Below the pieces are notes generated by a model. It was not told where the DNA came from. It made no database searches and saw nothing but the letters and a program-made list of their open reading frames with translations. This document shows, piece by piece, positions 60,826 through 64,000 of a DNA stretch of 64,000 nucleotides. This DNA comes from Duganella sacchari (GTDB lineage: Bacteria > Pseudomonadota > Gammaproteobacteria > Burkholderiales > Burkholderiaceae_D), in contig NZ_FRCX01000005.1 in NCBI RefSeq assembly GCF_900143065.1, positions 186,001 to 250,000 of the forward strand, read 5' to 3'. Position numbers and translations under genes: made by a program. Position 1 is the stretch's first letter; the number at the start of each line of letters is the position of its first letter.

Positions 60826-61707
60826 GCGGTGATACAGGCGCAGGATGCTGGAGAAGTCATCCGCGCCGTTGCCGTTCTGCTGGTGTAGCTGATACAGCTG
60901 GCGTGCCAGGCTGCCCAGCGGCGTCGCCGTTTGCGCGGAGGCTGCGGCTTGCTGCGACAGGCCCAGGTCTTTCAGCATGAGCGAGGCGCCGAAGCCGCCG
61001 CTGTAGCCGCGCGACGCCGGCGCGTTCTCCATCACACCCGGCCACGGGTTGTACAGCTCCAGCGCCCAGTTGCGGCCGGAGCTCTTGGCCATGATGTCCG
61101 ACAAGACTTTCGGATCGAGGCCATGCGCCACGCCCAGATTCAGGGCTTCCGCTGTCCCTGCCATCAATATACCCAGCAGCATGTTGTTGCAGATTTTTGC
61201 CACCTGCCCTGCACCGGCGCCGCCGGCATGGAAGATGTTCTTGCCCATGCTGCCCAGCACAGGACGGGCGCGGTCCAACGCCGCCGCATCCCCGCCGACG
61301 ATAAAGGTCAGCGTGCCCGCTGCCGCGCCGGCCGTGCCGCCGGACACCGGCGCATCTATCATCGCCATGCCGGCAGTAGCGGCAGCGCTGGCCACTTCCC
61401 GCGCGACATCGGCGGAAATGGTGCTGCAATCGATCAGCAGGCTGCCGGACAAGGCGTTTTTGAGCACGCCGTTCTCGCCCAGATACAGTTCGCGGACATG
61501 GCGGTCGGCAGGCAGCATGGTGATGACGACATCCGCCTCACGTACGGCATCCGCCACCGACGAAGCAGCCCGCGCACCTGCACTGCTCAGGCTGTCCACG
61601 GCGGCGGCGGATAAGTCGAATACCGACAGGCGATAGCCGGCGCGTTGCAGATTGTGCGCCATTGGCGCGCCCATATTTCCCAGTCCGATAAAAGCGATGT
61701 GCTGCAT
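60820..61707 (-). CDS. mmsB: 3-Hydroxyisobutyrate dehydrogenase
   Basis: The 295-residue protein has a Rossmann start (FIGLGNMGAPMAHNLQRAGY), the substrate motif DAPVSGGTAGAAAGTLTFIV, and catalytic lysine in GAGQVAKICNNMLLG. It oxidises 3-hydroxyisobutyrate to methylmalonate semialdehyde in valine degradation. AAGGAG precedes ATG 61707. It is the last gene of the operon. Confidence 0.94.
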   Translation of the reverse strand: MQHIAFIGLGNMGAPMAHNLQRAGYRLSVFDLSAAAVDSLSSAGARAASSVADAVREADVVITMLPADRHVRELYLGENGVLKNALSGSLLIDCSTISADVAREVASAAATAGMAMIDAPVSGGTAGAAAGTLTFIVGGDAAALDRARPVLGSMGKNIFHAGGAGAGQVAKICNNMLLGILMAGTAEALNLGVAHGLDPKVLSDIMAKSSGRNWALELYNPWPGVMENAPASRGYSGGFGASLMLKDLGLSQQAAASAQTATPLGSLARQLYQLHQQNGNGADDFSSILRLYHRS

Positions 61708-61722
61708 GGTTGTCTCCTTTTT

Positions 61723-62823
61723 TTAGCGCAGATCGGCCAGTGGATGCTGCTGCCACGGCGATGCGAAATATTCTTCGATGTTTTTCAGTGGTGCCCATTT
61801 CGGCTGATTGTCTTTCTCAACCAGCAGCGCGCGTACCCCCTCGGCGAAATCTGCGTGGGCGCAGCAGTGCAATGCGACGACCAGCTCCATGCGGAACACG
61901 TCGCCCAGACTCAGATGCCGCGCGCGCCGCTGCAACTCCCACACCAGTGCAATCGACGACGGCGCCCCTTTGGCCAGCGCGGCCGCTGCGCGTTGCAGCC
62001 ACACCGCATCGCCATCGTAAGTCTTGATGGCGGTGACGACGTCCTCCAGCTTGCGCGCGCAGGTGAGCGCGTTGATGATGTCGTAATGCCGGCGCACTTC
62101 AGACTCCGGCAACGCGTCCGCACTCAGGCTGGCGCGGCGCAGCACCTTGTCGGCGACGCTGTGTGCATCATCACGCCAATCGGCGTCACACAGCGCGGCG
62201 ATAACCTCGTTGCGCTGCTCTTGCGCGATGAAGTAGTCGCCCAGCCCTGTGAACAGCGCGTCGTGTGCGTTCAGCGCGGCGCCAGTCAGGCCAAGGAACA
62301 GACCTGTGCGGCCGGGCATGCGCGGCAGGAACCAGCTGCCGCCCACATCCGGGAACAGGCCGATGGTAATTTCCGGCATGGCGATGCGCGTGGTCGGCGT
62401 CATCACGCGATGGCTGGCGCCCGCCAGCAGGCCAAGCCCGCCGCCCATGACAATCCCGCCGCCCCACACCACAATCGGCTTGGGATACACATGTATCAGA
62501 TGGTCCAGCCGGTACTCTTCGCTAAAGAAGGCCAGCGCCTCCGGGTTCGGCATGGCCTGCGGCGCTTCCAGGATGGCATTGCGCAGGCTGCGCACGTCGC
62601 CGCCTGCGCAAAAAGCCTTGTCGGTGCTGGACTGCAGCACCACGCAAGCGATGGCCGGGTCGGAGGCCCAGTCGCGCAGGGCGATGTACAGCGTGCGTAT
62701 CATGTCCAGCGTGAGCGCATGCAGGCTGGCCGGCGCATTCAGCGTCGCAATGCCGACGCGCAGACCACCGTTGCCGGCACGCTGTTCGAGTAGTACCGGA
62801 GCGTCAGGGTTCATGTCAGGCAT
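61723..62823 (-). CDS. 3-Hydroxyisobutyryl-CoA hydrolase (crotonase family)
   Basis: The 366-residue protein starts at ATG 62823 (GGAG upstream; a second ATG at 62814). The crotonase fold shows AFCAGGDVRSLRNAI, WGGGIVMGGGLGLLAGASHR, and MPEITIGLFPDVGGSWFLPR. The last two, with its length, point to the hydrolase rather than a hydratase. It releases CoA from 3-hydroxyisobutyryl-CoA. It overlaps the hydratase stop by eight bases. Confidence 0.92.
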   Translation of the reverse strand: MPDMNPDAPVLLEQRAGNGGLRVGIATLNAPASLHALTLDMIRTLYIALRDWASDPAIACVVLQSSTDKAFCAGGDVRSLRNAILEAPQAMPNPEALAFFSEEYRLDHLIHVYPKPIVVWGGGIVMGGGLGLLAGASHRVMTPTTRIAMPEITIGLFPDVGGSWFLPRMPGRTGLFLGLTGAALNAHDALFTGLGDYFIAQEQRNEVIAALCDADWRDDAHSVADKVLRRASLSADALPESEVRRHYDIINALTCARKLEDVVTAIKTYDGDAVWLQRAAAALAKGAPSSIALVWELQRRARHLSLGDVFRMELVVALHCCAHADFAEGVRALLVEKDNQPKWAPLKNIEEYFASPWQQHPLADLR

Positions 62824-63601
62824 TGCGCCACTCCGCAGTACGTTTTTCGAGGAAGGCCTGTACACCTTCTTTCTGGTCCTGCGTATCGAACAGGTCGACA
62901 AAGCGTTCGCGCTCCAGCGGCAGCATGTGCTGCGGCGGCAGCGTGCGTGCGCCATCGATGAGCGTCTTGCAGGCCGCGACGCTGCTCGGGCTCTGGCGCG
63001 CAGCTTTTTCTGCCAGGGCCAGTGCCGCTTCCAGTGCGCCGCCGCTGGCGACGACTTCTTCCACCAGGCCGATGGACAATGCGCGCTGAGCATCGATACG
63101 TTCGCCGCACAGGATCATGCGTTTGGCCCAGCCTTCGCCGACCAGCCAGGACAGGCGCTGGCTGCCGCCCGCGCATGGCAGCAGGCCGACCGTCGCTTCC
63201 GGCAGCGCCATCTGCGCATGCTCTTCGGCGATGCGGATGTCGCAGGCCAGCGCACATTCCAGGCCGCCACCCATGGCATAGCCGTTGATGGCGGCGATGC
63301 TGACGCCACGGAAGCCGGCCAGCGCTTCAAACGCCTGGCCGAAGCGCTGGGCCATGGCGCGCGCCACCGCCTTGTCACCGTCGGCAAACAATTTCAGATC
63401 CGCACCGGCAGAGAAGAATTTGCTGCCGCTGCCGGTAACCACCAACGCGTAGATATCGCGCTCGGCATTCAGGTCTGTCACCAGTTCGGCCAGTGCGGCC
63501 AGGCTGTCCAGCGTCCAGGTGTGCGCGGGTGGGTTGTCCAGCGTGATGATGGCGGTATGCTGGCGTCGTTCAACTTGCAGATTGGCGTAGCTTGATTTCA
63601 T
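62816..63601 (-). CDS. Enoyl-CoA hydratase (methacrylyl-CoA hydratase role likely)
   Basis: The 261-residue crotonase has oxyanion-hole motifs KFFSAGADLKLFADGD and INGYAMGGGLECALACDIRI and the catalytic glutamate region LPEATVGLLPCAGGSQRL. In this operon it should hydrate methacrylyl-CoA to 3-hydroxyisobutyryl-CoA. The start overlaps the acyl-CoA dehydrogenase stop (ATGA). Confidence 0.92.
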   Translation of the reverse strand: MKSSYANLQVERRQHTAIITLDNPPAHTWTLDSLAALAELVTDLNAERDIYALVVTGSGSKFFSAGADLKLFADGDKAVARAMAQRFGQAFEALAGFRGVSIAAINGYAMGGGLECALACDIRIAEEHAQMALPEATVGLLPCAGGSQRLSWLVGEGWAKRMILCGERIDAQRALSIGLVEEVVASGGALEAALALAEKAARQSPSSVAACKTLIDGARTLPPQHMLPLERERFVDLFDTQDQKEGVQAFLEKRTAEWRNA

Positions 63602-64000
63602 TTTAAAGTCTCCGTAGCGCCGTCGCGCAGGATAGCCCTGCCCACGATCACGCGCATGATTTCGTTGGTACCCTCAAGGATTTGATGCACCCGCGTGTCG
63701 CGCACATGGCGCTCCAGCGGATATTCGCGGATGTAGCCATAGCCACCGTGTAGCTGCAGCGCATCGTTGGCGACGTTGAAGCCGGTGTCGGTCGCGAAGC
63801 GTTTGGCCATGGCGCAGAACACGCTGGCGTCCGGATTTTCCTGGTCCAGCTTCCATGCCGCCAGCCGCACCATCTGGCGCGCGGCGACCAGTTCCGTCAC
63901 CATGTCGGCCAGCTTGAACTGCAGCGCCTGGAACTGCGCCAGTTCGCGCCCGAACTGCGCGCGTTCTTTCATATGGTTGCCGGCGCGCGCCAGCGCCGCC
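63598..64000 (-). CDS. Acyl-CoA dehydrogenase (isobutyryl-CoA dehydrogenase likely), partial
   Basis: Only the last 134 residues are in the window; the reading frame continues past the right edge. The C-terminal family signature is clear: ALQLHGGYGYIREYPLERHV followed by RDTRVHQILEGTNEIMRVIV. Placed first in a valine-degradation operon, it probably makes methacrylyl-CoA from isobutyryl-CoA. Confidence 0.92.
   Translation of the reverse strand, partial: AALARAGNHMKERAQFGRELAQFQALQFKLADMVTELVAARQMVRLAAWKLDQENPDASVFCAMAKRFATDTGFNVANDALQLHGGYGYIREYPLERHVRDTRVHQILEGTNEIMRVIVGRAILRDGATETLK

Overview
The window looks like chromosome of a high-GC betaproteobacterium of the order Burkholderiales, most likely family Oxalobacteraceae (Massilia/Duganella/Janthinobacterium type). 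This rests on overall base composition, a tRNA gene with encoded CCA, and the general look of the protein families. No 16S rRNA is present, so genus is inference.

Layout. 1-3229: a TonB-dependent receptor (cut by the window edge) and a secreted amidohydrolase, both on the minus strand. 3349-5070: a tRNA-Pro(CGG) gene whose last 13 bases, CCA included, are repeated exactly 1.6 kb downstream. The AT-richer DNA between the copies carries one membrane-anchored protein gene and a very small transcription unit, and looks like a tRNA-targeted mini-island without an integrase. 5092-8169: a secreted dienelactone-hydrolase-like enzyme, facing a minus-strand run of a TauD/TfdA oxygenase broken by one in-frame stop, an aspartyl/asparaginyl beta-hydroxylase, and a putative immunity gene. 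8184-20948: a 4254-residue Rhs/YD-repeat polymorphic toxin with two chitin-binding-type modules, a LysM, a hydrophobic glycine/alanine segment and a nuclease-like tip. The putative immunity gene follows it directly.

21136-28244 is the most unusual region. A tightly coupled minus-strand operon starts with a 68-residue peptide that resembles a RiPP precursor. It continues with a TOMM/ocin-ThiF-like leader-binding protein, a PP-loop ATP pyrophosphatase, an acyltransferase-like protein, a fatty-acid desaturase, a small GNAT, an unrecognised protein, an asparagine-synthetase-like PP-loop enzyme and a cupin. A convergent, overlapping ATP-grasp ligase closes it. I read this as a candidate new peptide-scaffolded natural-product pathway.

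28483-31446 holds TPR proteins, a small unknown gene and a FliA-type sigma factor. 31456-51148 is one very long, mostly overlapping minus-strand flagellar operon from fliQ to fliP, then the sigma gene. It encodes the export apparatus, rod, P and L rings and hook. In this window it lacks filament, hook-associated and stator genes, flgJ and flgM. Its FliG-like protein has no C-terminal torque domain and its FliM-like protein has no visible CheY-binding N-terminus.

51313-56958: a single-domain response regulator divergent from a GAF histidine kinase, a large propeller-type histidine kinase, and a CPBP membrane protease. 57037-60825: metE and its divergent LysR activator metR with a MetR box between them, and a small DUF4430-like protein. 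60820-64000: a valine-degradation operon of acyl-CoA dehydrogenase (partial), enoyl-CoA hydratase, 3-hydroxyisobutyryl-CoA hydrolase and 3-hydroxyisobutyrate dehydrogenase.
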